This document shows positions 35,085 through 45,690 of a stretch of DNA of 64,000 nt, piece by piece. The stretch lies in contig JAKUCV010005492.1 of assembly GCA_028386065.3 (NCBI GenBank), positions 1-64,000 of the forward strand. The letters run 5' to 3'. The notes beneath the pieces are model-generated. The model ran no database searches and had not been told where the DNA came from. It worked only from the letters and a program-made list of their open reading frames with translations. Source of the DNA: Turnera subulata. Taxonomy: Eukaryota > Streptophyta > Magnoliopsida > Malpighiales > Passifloraceae. The position numbers and the translations under genes were made by a program. Numbering within the stretch: the stretch's first letter is position 1; every line of letters starts with the position of its first letter.

Positions 35085-35205
35085 TGAGTCTTTAAAATTT
35101 TAAGGACGAAGCAACGCAAGGAAGGAACAACCAAATTTGGATAACGAGTGTGAGTGTTGTGGAGCAATGGTTGGAGCATCACTTGCTCTACCTCGAGAGT
35201 CATCT

Positions 35206-35665
35206 CATCCCGAGGTTTCTTTTGGGATTTTCCTGGTCCCAAAAATCATTAAGAAAGGATCATCTCACCTATGTTAACTAGGGATATTGTCTACCTCCAA
35301 TGGGGAATTCATCTACTGATGGGTTTCTTTCGGGATTTTCCTGGTCCCAAAAGTCATTAACAAAGGATCATCTCACCTATGTTAACTAGGGATATTGTCT
35401 ACCTCCCATGGGGAATTCATCTACTGAGGCGTTTCTTTTGGGATTTTCCTGGTCCCAAAAGTCATTAACAAAGGATCATCTCACCTATGTTAACTCGGGA
35501 TATTGTCTACCTCCCGTGGGGAATTCATCTACTGAAGGGTTTCTTTCGGGATTCTCCTGGTCCCAAAAGTCATTAACAAAGGATCATCTCACCTATGTTA
35601 ACTAGGGATATTACCTACCTCCCGTGGGGAATTCATCTCATCTCAGGGGTCTTGGGATTTTCCTG
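35206..35665. repeat. 108-bp tandem array of element C
   Basis: The phrase GGGATTTTCCTGGTCCCAA starts near 35224, 35332, 35440, 35548 and 35654, so the period is 108 bases with about four full copies. Each unit also holds AAAGGATCATCTCACC and GGGGAATTCATCT. From 35740 to 35950 shorter GGGGCATCTGCCCCT-like phrases follow. Confidence 0.85.
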
Positions 35666-36263
35666 GTCCCAAGAGCTAACGGGAATCATCCCGTGGTTCG
35701 TCTACATCGTCTCGGTGCTTCTCTATGTCGGGACATCGTCCCTGGGATATCTATCCCCCAACATCTTTATCAATTCTACATTTGGGGAATCTGCCCCTAT
35801 CAACTCTTATCGACTCTACTTCTACCCTAGGGGCATCTGCCCCTAGCAACTCTACTTCTATCTTAGGGGCATCTGCCCTTGGTCTCGGCTGGTCTAGATC
35901 AAACATGTATGTGGATAATATGCCTTGGTCCCTTGGGATATCTCCCCTTCGGTTTTCTCTCAGATATGCAAAAGGCGAGTTTCCGATTTTCTTCAGGGCT
36001 TACTCACATCCGGTCTTCTCATCTCAAAGTTCTTGGTGTTAGCTTGGAAGGCAAGTTTTTCCCAGGTTTATAAGAAGTTCGTTCGACCACGCGGGGTAAC
36101 ATATCATTACCCTTGGAATAACAAAACGCTTAAATCTTGGTGAAATAAACAAACATGTTTGTTATTGGGATTCAAAAATACGCATACCGGGGTTCTATTC
36201 TAGGAAAAAGGCCATTCCGGGACACGGGGTCCATAAAAATGGGGGAGAAGTCAAGGAAGGAGC

Positions 36264-36380
36264 ATGGCGGTCATGTCAAGAAGCCCGCCAGCTGATGGTG
36301 GTCATGTTGGGATGACCACCAAGTCTGGGTGCTCTTCTCGACATGACCGCCCGCACTCTTGCGGGTTTAAAACCCCCTTT
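36264..36380 (+). promoter_or_regulatory. Putative PMD promoter with inverted GGCGGTCAT/ATGACCGCC cluster, element C
   Basis: GGCGGTCATG, AGCCCGCCA, GGTGGTCATG, GATGACCACC and GACATGACCGCC occur within 90 bases (36264-36353). GGGTTTAAAACCCCC (36363-36377) follows at once. The first PMD exon starts about 165 bases further on. Function inferred from conserved position. Confidence 0.55.
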
Positions 36381-36540
36381 TTCCCTCTTTCTTCTCTCAT
36401 TTCATTCAAAGCACCCAAAAAAAACACCCCAAAACCTCTCAACCTCTTCTTCTCCATACTTCTTAACACTTTTCAAGCTCTCTTCATCACTCCCTTCAAC
36501 TCCCACACCTCTCAGACCCTTTAAATCACAAGAAGATTCC

Positions 36541-39010
36541 ATGAAGAATTACCACCCAAAATCCAATCCGGAGGAAAATCGGAGCCTATTGTTGAAGTCT
36601 CCTGATAGACACATCTCCTCCCAACTCCACAAAGTCCAAGTAAGTGATTCTTATTCATCAAAGCTCATCGAACTTCCGTTTTGGTTGAAATTCGGGTTTA
36701 TGCCCAATGTGCTTCTTGAATTCGATTTTATACGGTGCATGTTGTGTTTGATTGTTTAGAAATACTCCTAAGATGCCTAGAATGCTTTCCTTCATGCCTA
36801 ATTTACGGATTAAACACAAGAAGTCATGGGTTGGAGTTTCACCAATTAGGGGTTTAGGGTTCTTGGTGAATTTGAATGATTTCGAGTGATTCGGATGTTG
36901 CTACGTTGTTGTGAATGCATATTCTTGATGTTGGGTGACTGGGTACTAATGGGCTTGTCCCAATTTTGGTCAATTTCAAACTTTTTCGGGACGGATTTTG
37001 TGACTTTCTTGCGTTTTAATCTGTAAATAAAACTATGCTCAGATATCAAAAATGACGATGCTAGTATGCAATTTTACTCTCATGATGCATGTCTTGACAT
37101 ATGCGGTCTTTGTTTGATTTTACCGAGCCCGAGGGGGCATGAATATTGACTTCTTCTGGGGTATCTACACAGGTCGAGGAGGACCGGCAACGGAGCCATG
37201 CCAGAGTTGCCGCTCGCCTTCTCATCCGGGAACATGTCGAGAGGAATGGACATGTTCGAGAGATCATCGAGAGGGTCGGGTTATGGGATTTCTTCCTCAC
37301 TTTTCGGGGAGACAAGGTCGATTTACAAGCGGTGTCAGCTCTAGGTGAGAGGTGGTGGGACACCACCAACACTTTTCATTTGGCTTGGGGGGAGTTTACG
37401 ATGCTCCCTTCAGACTTTGTTCACATCACCGAGCTAGTATTTGATGGCGCACCGATCACCTTTGATCAGCAGTTGGGCATTGACCGGTTCCAGTAGTTAG
37501 TAGGCCTTGATCCTAGGTGGGCTCGCCATGGTGAGGTGTCTCCCAAGTGGCTGCAGGACTCTTTGTTGGCCCCTGATTATGCAGGGATAGTGGAACAACG
37601 GGCCTGGGGTTTGATCCTAGTGAGCTTGTGTAGGACTATTTTCGCCACGGGTAGCGACCGAGTCAGATGCGATTTGCTAGTATCACTTGTCCATTTGGAT
37701 AGGCCATGGGTTGATTGGGCTTCGACGGGCTTCGCAAATGCCTACCGAGAGATGATCAACTTTTCTAGGGGCACGGCCAAATATTTCTATGGTTCAGCTT
37801 GGATTTGGGAGGTACATCGCCATCTTCTTCATCGTGTTACCATGCTCTACTATCTCTCTTTCTCTCATTAACCAAGTGACCTGCGTAGGTATGGGGCCAA
37901 GAGTATCTCGGCTTGTCTACCCCGAAATTGACATCTACCGAGGAGTTTTGGCCGGTCTCTCTCCGTTGGGGTTCTCCGGGTCGCAGACCTCGGGTTCATG
38001 CTCATGACCGAGAATGGGCTCGCCGCTACATTGATCAAGTGGCCACATCGAATAAGGTACTTCCTCTCAATTTTCCTTCTTCCCTTCCAGTGTGTATATC
38101 TGACTTTCCCTCTATTGCCCATGCGTGGATAGGTTTGGCTTGACCCATTTGAGGCGTATCATAACAGGTTGGTGGATGGCAATGATATCGTTCCTAGCAT
38201 GGACCATTCTCGATGCGTGATTGGGTATCCCGGCACAAAGGTATAGTTCCTTGGGGACGAGGTTTGTGCGCAGACCGTGGGAGAGAGATGGATACTAGGA
38301 TATCCACCCCTTTCTATGCGGGATGTTTTAGAGAGAGAAGAAATCCCTGATGAAGTTGGCCTTAATGAGCACATTGACGACCTGGGTGAGTTCGGTGATT
38401 ATTCGGCCTTCATCAGAACGCACCTGATGCCTTCGCTAACCACCCCAGGAGCAGAAGGATCAGTTGCTAGTTTCGGCCCTTCTCAACAAAGTTTTACTTC
38501 TAGGAGGAGGAGGAAGAATACCGGGGCGTCTTCATCCACATCACAGCCTACCCTCCCTGTTTGTGAGGCTGATTTCGAGTCTTTTGATGACACTTATAGG
38601 AGTTGCCGAGTTCCCTTTTCCGAGGATCTTCCTTCCAACTTTCCTCTATTTCCAGTCGGCATCACTTCGGTACCTTCCTTTGCATTCATGCATTATGTAT
38701 GTTTTCTCTTGCCTTTATGATTCGGCTGACACTTTTTTTATTACAGCTCCCGGCAGCCGAGGCTTCCCGACTCTGGACATTCCTTGCCCGCGCGAAGGTG
38801 ACCTTGACGGCTCAGGCTATTCGGATACGAGAGCTGACCTCCTGCGTGAGGGAAGGCGGATGTGCTCGCCCTGTGCCACTACCTCGAGACCCTCAGCCCC
38901 ATGGACCTGCCGTCCCTCCTACTATTCCTCAGCCGATCCCACCTACTTCAGATCATGCTTCAGGTTACTCCGAAGATATTATCCAGGAGCGCCTCCGACC
39001 GACTCGTTAG
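36541..39010 (+). pseudogene. Plant mobile domain (PMD) gene, antisense passenger of element C
   Basis: The best preserved of three copies. Exon 1 (36541-36639, ATG start, 33 codons, GTAAGT donor) has ENRSLLLKSPDRHISS. Exon 2 (37173-37811) has REIIERVGLWDFFLTFRGD, ERWWDTTNTFHLAWGEFTM and DWASTGFANAYREMINFSRG. A single TAG at 37497 interrupts it. Exon 3 (37889-38056, 168 nt) starts VWGQEYLGLS. Exon 4 (about 38150-38669) has a stop near 38248, a Ser/Arg-rich stretch and PFSEDLPSNFP. Exon 5 is 38747-39010. Motifs match the PMD fold, which in plants occurs in MAIN-like proteins needed for silencing and meristem upkeep, and in many transposable elements. It runs antisense to the retroelement. Two visible stops make it a pseudogene, or a truncated product. 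Confidence 0.78.
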
Positions 39011-40152
39011 TCCCGTGGCAAGAAGAGGCGGTCTTGATATGTGTGTGTGATGTATGCATGTCCTAGACACTAGATGTGTGTACTCTTAATGAACCTGTCC
39101 TCTACTTTCTAATGCATGTGTATTTTTCTTCCCTTATTTATGAAGTGCAATCATGTATGCAATCCTTGAAAACGGCCGAGTCATGCGTCATGGGTATTGG
39201 GCTAGCTCAAGCATAGATTTAATGGGTTTTCGCAAAATCACTAGGTTCTTCCACTTCTTGTTTGAAAAACCACCCTTCATAGCAACTTGTATTGTCAATG
39301 AGCATACTTCCCAAATTTCTCCGAACTTCATTTAGCCCTAACTTTTGCCTAGATCGCCCTTTCGGGTTTTCAACCTACCGGGCACGTCCTAACTTTTGCC
39401 TAGGCTTCCCTTTCGGGTTTTCAACCTAGCGGACTTATTTCTCCTCTCTTTCCTTTCCTTTTTTATTAAGGGCATGTGATCCAATGTCGGGATGGGTGGT
39501 GGAAAACTCGAGATTTTGATGGTGACACATCTGAAGGATGGCTTAATCTTGGTCAACGGGATGAAAGGCATGTGACTTGTAGGAATTCTTCAAATGCTCC
39601 AAACTACTCCTAATGAACTGGACTCAATGTTAACCCTTATTACTTTCTATCGACCTAGCTTGGGAACCAAAATTGTTTAGACCGGACTCATCCTTGAGCT
39701 ACCTACGTACCAGTAAATTTAATATTCAGTCTTTCTACATCTTACAAAATAATAAAAGATACATAAAATGGCACATTGGTCATGAAGCCAGAAAGTTCTC
39801 TTCTTTCTCTTTTTTTTCCTCCTTTTTTTTTTCGGGGAAGAGACTTCATGAGCCAGGCACTTAACACAAAACACTTGGAGACGGACTTGAACTTACTGGA
39901 TCAGGTCTCCGTAGTTCATTTTATGATTCCCAAACTAAACCAACAAATTTTCATAAGACTTAAGATTCCAAATTTCATAGGAGGTAAGAAGCATTCATTT
40001 CATGACGTTAACAAAAGGGACATCAGACACATGGTATCGACTCTTTGAGGTGAGGTTAACAAGGACACACCTCATTCCTCTTTATTCTAAAATATGAAAG
40101 ACAAACTGGACTCTAAATGATAACAGAACCTCCCCTTATCCCCTTAGTAGCC
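39011..40152. other. Spacer between convergent genes of element C
   Basis: Holds a duplicated unit with TTTTGCCTAG and CCCTTTCGGGTTTTCAACCTA (39335-39430) and a T/C-rich tract ending TTTCGGGGAAGAG (39803-39843). Both are inverted counterparts of sequences in element A. No gene seen. Confidence 0.6.
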
Positions 40153-40614
40153 TCAAACATCCTTCTCCGTTGTCCACTCTATCTTGTCTGGATACACAAG
40201 CTTCCTCCGTCACACTACGGTGACAATTTCCTTTGGGTCATCTTGTTGAACCCTGATCACCAATGTTTCATCATCAGCTTCTAGTCCATCTTCCTCACCC
40301 CTTTCCATCATCGCACAATCTTGAGATCTCGAGCGTTCATCAGATCTTGGTGTTTCATTCCAATCATCCCAATTGCTTACCCCAAATTGATCAATGAGGT
40401 CCGCAAGATTCCTCTTCGCATTCAAACTTTCCCGGGTTAACGCCACGTTATGGAGTTGAATTCCTCTCATCACATCCTCAACCAATGCATATTGCCCCAT
40501 AGCATCACGGAATTGTTTCATGGCTACTTGAGCCAGTGGCTGCCCTAACAAAACACCTCGAAGAATCGTCTCCTCCAGCTTATTCATTAAGGCTCGGAAT
40601 GTTAGCTTCACCAC
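40153..40614 (-). pseudogene. Conserved unknown ORF of Tat-type elements, copy C
   Basis: Reads FRALMNKLEETILRGVLLGQ, then AQVAMKQFRDAMGQYAL, EDVMRGIQL, LTRES and SNWDDWNE, an acidic Glu/Asp-rich stretch and VQQDDPKEIVTVV. A TGA at 40212-40210 stops it, but the next codons (RRKLVYPDK) still match copy A in frame. The main frame begins at a GTG; upstream frames contain MGSGPVDEPMGDE, then a stop. About 880 bases separate it from the primer-binding site. I do not recognise the family; a remnant of the extra 5' ORF of Tat/Ogre elements or of a divergent Gag is possible. Confidence 0.55.
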
Positions 40615-40659
40615 CTTCTCTTATTCCAGGTTCCACTCTTCATACATTGGAGATTCATC

Positions 40660-41475
40660 TCCCATTGGTTCATCTACGGGACCCGACCCCATGCCCCTAG
40701 TGTTTCTTGTTGGTCCGTATGCTCATTGCTCATGATTTCTTCTTACTATCAGTGGTGAATAGGTGAGTTTCAATACTTAGAATGGTTCAAGGAAAGGTGT
40801 GGACAACAAATGATTTAGGTAAAGGGAAAGGGAGTGTGAGGGTAGACTCTTGACTCGGCACGTTTTATTTTTTAGAAATTATGCAAGATGTTATGTGTAA
40901 TGCATGGAGATGCTGACTTTTCGAATTCTCGAAGCAACCGGCACCAACCCAAATTTCTGTAAAATAAAGATTCTCAGGATGCTCTAATTTGGCAAACCGC
41001 TTCTTGGACTGTCGAGGTACCTTTCTTTCTCCCTTTCTTCATTTCTCTCCAACCCCAATGTATGCATAGAATTGAATCTCAAAATAGCAAGGCATGCCAT
41101 ACACATATAAAACACAATAAACATCACACGAATGCACTTAACACTTATTGATCCATCATACATGAGATGCTTAGGGTATGCAGCTGGTTGGGGGCTAAAA
41201 AGACTGCCGCTAAGGAATAGTTTGGCCTACTCACATGTGATAAAAGATATCGCGTGAGGCCCAAGGCCCATTAATCCCTATCATTGCATAAGCAGCAAGA
41301 AACCGGTTCACACAAGCCACTATCGCTTAAAGAAAGCATTGTAGCGGACTTGGATCCCCTGGCCCTCTTACGGTAAGGGCTTCACAACATTTAACATGAA
41401 TGCAGAGCACTTACAATGACACATAAAAAGGCATACAAGATTCAATAGTTGCACAAAGTTTCTTGAACCCTCAAA
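40660..41475 (-). other. 5' leader of element C
   Basis: Between the primer-binding site and the unknown ORF. It contains short degenerate frames and no recognisable domain. Confidence 0.5.
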
Positions 41476-41488
41476 CTCGGAGTCGCCA
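41476..41488 (-). other. Primer-binding site of element C (tRNA-Arg type)
   Basis: Minus-strand TGGCGACTCCGAG two bases inside the 5' LTR. TGGCGACTC-type primer sites complementary to tRNA-Arg are characteristic of Tat/Ogre elements. Confidence 0.75.
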
Positions 41489-41490
41489 GC

Positions 41491-43078
41491 AGTGAATACC
41501 CGACCCAAAATCACTTGGGCCTATTCACCTTTCCTTTACACCTTCTTCATAACCATCATCCAACATCTTTGGAGTCGCCAACCAAATTTTATTAAGGGAC
41601 AAAAACTTGGGAAAAACCCTTCATATGACTCCATTTAGGCAACTGAATAGCGAACCAAAGATGCTGGACCCGGGGATTCGTCATGGATGAGAAGGTGTTA
41701 GGCGCCCATCCATGTTGGGGCGAAACTTTGTGCAATTAGAGGATTTTGCATGTCTTATGCAAGTGTGCGAGTGTGACCACCAAAACACATAATAACTACA
41801 TATTAAAAAGAAAGGGGAGAAGAAGAAGATTGGGCTTGAGTTTCCACCACTAGAAACCACCTACGTACCCCGGCGACCGGGTTCAAAGCCCACGTAGTTC
41901 TCGACATGGAATCACAACAATCACATCATCACCAATATCAACATCTCAATAATAATTGGTCAGACAAAAAGGGATTAGGATTACCTCTTGTAGCCCTCCT
42001 CTAGCTCTTTAGTTTGGGTTGTGCCTCCCACACATTTTCCTCCCACTCCTTAACTCAATCTTGGAGTTTTTCTTGGTTTTCCCCTCTTGTTGCCTTCAAT
42101 GGATGATGCTACCCATGAAATTCTACCAGAGTACTACCTATGAAACTATTTCTTAAGCCTGGACAGATAAAGTCTCTCCAAGCTCTCAAGTTTTATGAAG
42201 AGTATTTGTGTAAAAGAATGTGTCTCCTTTGAAATATGAGAGGGGGGTCCTATTTGTAGTGTTCTAGGATAGCCTAGGGGCGTGGACCAACTTAATGATC
42301 AAGGTAATGGCCAAAAATCTGGGCCAAAACCAAGTAGAATCAGATTACGGACGAAAATCGGGGAGAAAACACGTTTCTGGGGGTGCATGACCGCCATGGC
42401 CGGCGGTCATCCTGTGGATGACAGCCAGGCCCGGCGGTCATGGGTGAAAGACTGCCCAGGCCCCGCGCCTACGAGTTTCACCCGTTCTTTACTTTTTTGG
42501 TCCCGATTCTCCCCTAATTCCTCCCTCATTGATCCTACCGTGTAATTAACCCCTAGACTGCTCAGAATCCTCTGCTTTCTTGATTACTACTCCCCTCAAT
42601 CATCTCCTAATTGACTAATTACACCTTGATTCCTCATTTTAAGCCAAAATCATACCAAAAATATTCTTGCTATTAAGGAATGATTTAACTCTGATTTGCC
42701 ACGAAAATCAGAGCTAAATTTGTCTGCAAGCGAGGAGTTAATGGGCTGTGCAACTCTGAAGAAAAGTCCATACCTTATTAAATTGGACCCTTACATTTAT
42801 CTTCAACCCAAAAATAAATATAATTGGGTTAAATAAACAAGCCCAAATTTAATGAGATAAAATATATTTTAGCAATTTAGTCCTTAACATTTGCTACGAT
42901 TAAATCGTCTCATTAATCCTAGGCATATAAAAGTCTTAATTACTATAACGTATAAATTCTATTAAAATTATACCCCATCCATGTTTCAGCCCAAGACTAA
43001 CTCATCAATCTTATGATTCAAACATGTATAGAGTCTAATCTCAATAGAATCTTCATGGGTCAAATTTGGGTGTTCACA
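41491..43078 (-). repeat. 5' LTR of element C
   Basis: 1588 bp, ending GGGTGTTCACA on the plus strand; the other terminus has changed from TGTGAATACC to AGTGAATACC. On the minus strand a TATA-like CTACAAATAGG lies at 42261-42250. Confidence 0.9.
42384..42455 (-). promoter_or_regulatory. GGCGGTCAT cluster in the 5' LTR of element C
   Basis: CATGACCGCC, GGCGGTCATC, GATGACAGCC and GGCGGTCATG occur within 70 bases. In element orientation they lie about 120-200 bases upstream of the TATA-like site, the same arrangement as in the LTR of element A. Confidence 0.6.
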
Positions 43079-43083
43079 CCTAT

Positions 43084-44400
43084 AAGCTTTACTCTTGGTC
43101 GAGTATTCGAGAAATACTCCATCATCAGATTTAGCATCGAACTTACCTAATGAGTCCTTGGTGTTGAGTATGAAGCATTTTGACCCGAAAAAGTTGAAGT
43201 AGCTTATGTTTGGTTTTCTATCATGCTAAAGTTCATTTGGTGTTTTCTCAAGTTGTGTTCTAATGGTTACACGATTTAAGATATAGCTAGCAGTGTTTAC
43301 GACTTCCTCCCAAAAGTAAGTAGGTAGTGTTTGTTCGTTTAGCATGGTTCTTGCCATCTCTTGTAGGGTTCGGTTTTTCCTCTCTACCACCACATTTTGT
43401 TGGGGAGTTCGAGGAGCCGAAAAGATATGTTCTATGTCATGTTCATCACACAAATGATTAAAGACAAAGTTATCAAATTCACCTCTTTGGTCATTTGTAA
43501 TTTTAGTGAGCTTGTAGCCTTTTTCATTTTGAAGTTTTCTAATCAAGGATTCAAATTCGTAAAGTGCATGATCCTTTTGTGATAGAAAGATAGCCCATGT
43601 GAAACGTGAAAGGCATCTACAATGACAAAACTATAACACTTACCTCCAAGACTTACCACTTTTATTGGTCTAAATAGATCAAGGTGTAGTAATTTCAGTG
43701 ATTTGGTGCTAGAAATACACTTTTTAGGTTTGAAAGAGCTCTTGAATTGCTTCTCAAATTAGCATTCTCGGCACACCCTTTCCTTTTCAAATCTCAACAT
43801 AGGAAACCCTCTCACAAGTTCTTTCTTTTGGAGATTTGCATGCCCTAATCTTCTATGTCACAATTCGATGTATCTGTTCTAACAATAAAGTTTCCTTGTC
43901 TTTTTCCAACGAGAAGAGTATGATTACCATAACTTCTAGTTATGGAGCATTTGTTTGATTCAAAGATTACTTTGCATCCACGATCACATAGCTCACTTAT
44001 GCTAAGCAAATTAAATTTTATATTTTCAACTAACAACGCATGTTCAATAGTTGGATCCTTACTAACATTACCTATTCCTAGCACTTTTCCTTTCGATTTG
44101 TCGGCAAAGGCGACAGAACCTTTTCCTGTCAAGTTTAGAGATGAGAACCTAGACATATCACCCGTCATATGTCTTGAGCACCTACTTCTAAGTACCCACT
44201 CATCCCATCTCACCTGTTATAATATCAAGTTTTAGGTATCTACAGATGCTTGGTTCCTTGTGAATTAGTTTTGGTACCTTTTGGTATCCATATAAACTTG
44301 ACGGGACAATTACTTTTCCTAAAGATGCAATCTTTTATTCTATGTCCATTTCTTTTACAGTAAAATTGTTGTTGATACCGACTGGTCTTGTGTCGTGACT
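43084..44400 (-). pseudogene. Copia gag end, protease and integrase part
   Basis: Minus strand, 5' part of the interrupted copia pol. Near 44350-44310 a zinc-knuckle remnant reads YCKRNGHRIKDC with the first Cys lost. 44213-43845 contains CSRHMTGD, the segment around the protease site, and KFNLLSISELCDRGCKV and HTLLVGKRQ of GAG-pre-integrase. 43546-43226 is the integrase core end, with TNDQRGEFDNFVF, SAPRTPQQNVVVERKNRTLQ and YILNRV. Frames are separated by stops. The left edge is the right-hand CCTAT duplication; the reading frame across the gap resumes at 33809. Confidence 0.88.
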
Positions 44401-44404
44401 TCTT

Positions 44405-44620
44405 GCTTCTTCTGGGCTAGCTAGTAGTCTTGGAATAGGCTGCCTGCTCTAGTTGCCATAACTTGAGGGTTGCTAGTAGCATTATGAAAAATTCTATCAT
44501 TTCTAGCTTTCCAGATTGACCACATTAGTGTGCACAAAAGACTAAACGTTCACCATCCTTGGCTTGGTGATGCGTTTTTAGCCACTGGAAGAAGTTCTCA
44601 TCGTCCTTTTTTCTTTTTTG
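44405..44620 (-). pseudogene. LINE-type RNase H-like fragment
   Basis: On the minus strand MWSIWKARNDRIFHNATSN is the hallmark of the region between zf-RVT and RNase H in plant non-LTR retrotransposons (WxIWKxRN). Upstream in another frame is NFFQWLKTHHQAKDGERLVF. A stop at about 44418 and a frameshift mark it as a relic. Left of it the SIRE-like copia element ends. Confidence 0.65.
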
Positions 44621-45690
44621 ATGAAATGAGATTATATTGATAATAATACGGTCTAAGTACATATAAGTCATCAAACAGATGATTTATGACTTAACAGCCA
44701 TAAGCATAACCACTACAATTACAACCACCTATGCACTCCTACACAAATACTAGCACATCAGGCAAACGATAAGGAAAATCTGCTTGTTTTGCCTTAATCC
44801 ATTCAAGAGCTCTCACCATAATAATCTCAAACATCTTTTCCCAATCAACATCCTCATCTTGAAATACCTTCATTTTCCTTCCTAAACCACAATCCTTCTT
44901 CATGGACATCATTGTTGAATCGGATTATTTCTCAGTGATCCAGGAACTACAAAGAAATGATCATTCCTTATCCTATTTGAATCCGATCCTGTCCCAAATT
45001 CCCCCTCTTGCCCAGATGTTGAGATTTGTTTCCCAAATTCCCCCTCTCGATTCAAACCCATCCAGCCGATAACCTGCAACCAGTCTTCAAAACAATGCCT
45101 TTATGATCAAATGGAAAACTAAAGACATTCCTATTACTGCATACCACGAACAACACAAGCCACCCCGCCCAAGCATATCGAGATAACTGATCCTCCAACT
45201 TCCCTTTCACCACTACCACAACATCTCAAGCTTTAACCAGCATAAAAATTTTGGCCTCCAATTCCTCCAACTCATACTTCATTTTCTCACTTCATGTCAC
45301 ATGCTTATGGATCTCTGACATAAGCTTTTGATTCTCCTCATACAACTCCCGCTCTCGGTCCCGCAAGCCTTTCACAACCTCTGCAACCCACCCACAAACA
45401 TCAGCATCTATGAACATAAAGAAGTTGCATGAATTGCACTTATGGATCCTCATCCTGGGATGTTGGTCTATCTATGATATCCATCTTCTAGTTTTCAAGC
45501 CACAGAAGCACATAATGTCCACACCTTCGTACTCAAAATCAAGACGTTGCTTTCCAACGGAACTAATGCGCGTGCCACTCGTCGATTTTGGCCGTCGTGA
45601 TGAACCCCGCGACACCTGAGACGAGGACAATGACAACAATGATGAAGATATCCTCAGCAGCGGCGGGTTCGGATTCATAATTAAATAGGA
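44615..45690 (-). pseudogene. Retroposed GRF-type zinc-finger-like sequence
   Basis: Minus strand. A 68-codon frame starts at 45678, Ser/Arg-rich and then reaching MCFCGLKTRRWIS and a stop. Past the stop come HKCNSCNFFMFIDADVCGWV and VVKGLRDRERELYEENQKLM. The Cys spacing and the following coiled-coil-like helix resemble small plant GRF zinc-finger proteins (CxCG...C...C) with a C-terminal helix. The 3' end has AATCTCATTTCATC followed by an A run (44617-44605), suggesting retroposition of a transcript. No target duplication was found. A captured gene inside another transposon is also possible. Confidence 0.45.

Larger units (their letters stand above)
33815..43078 (-). mobile_element. Tat-type Ty3/gypsy element C, complete non-autonomous copy
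   Basis: 9264 bp with both LTRs and a perfect 5-bp target duplication CCTAT (33810-33814 and 43079-43083). It reads right to left: 5' LTR (43078-41491), primer site TGGCGACTCCGAG of the tRNA-Arg type used by Tat/Ogre elements, unknown ORF (40614-40153), spacer, antisense PMD gene (36541-39010, plus strand), motif cluster, 108-bp tandem repeats, polypurine tract and 3' LTR (35069-33815). No gag-pol was recognised in 6.4 kb of internal sequence, so it needed helper proteins. It interrupts the pol of the SIRE-like element and is younger than that element. Confidence 0.85.
27892..44410 (-). mobile_element. SIRE-like Ty1/copia element, split by Tat-type element C
   Basis: Read on the minus strand: a gag zinc-knuckle remnant (about 44340), protease/GAG-pre-integrase and integrase pieces (44213-43226), then after the Tat insert the reverse transcriptase (33405-32349), RNase H (32212-31925), a late ORF of plant-transposon-protein type (31436-29513), a polypurine tract and a putative LTR. 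The order with integrase before reverse transcriptase is diagnostic of Ty1/copia. A long extra ORF after RNase H is typical of the SIRE/Maximus lineage. The 5' LTR and most of gag are missing at the right, where LINE-like sequence begins. Confidence 0.8.
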
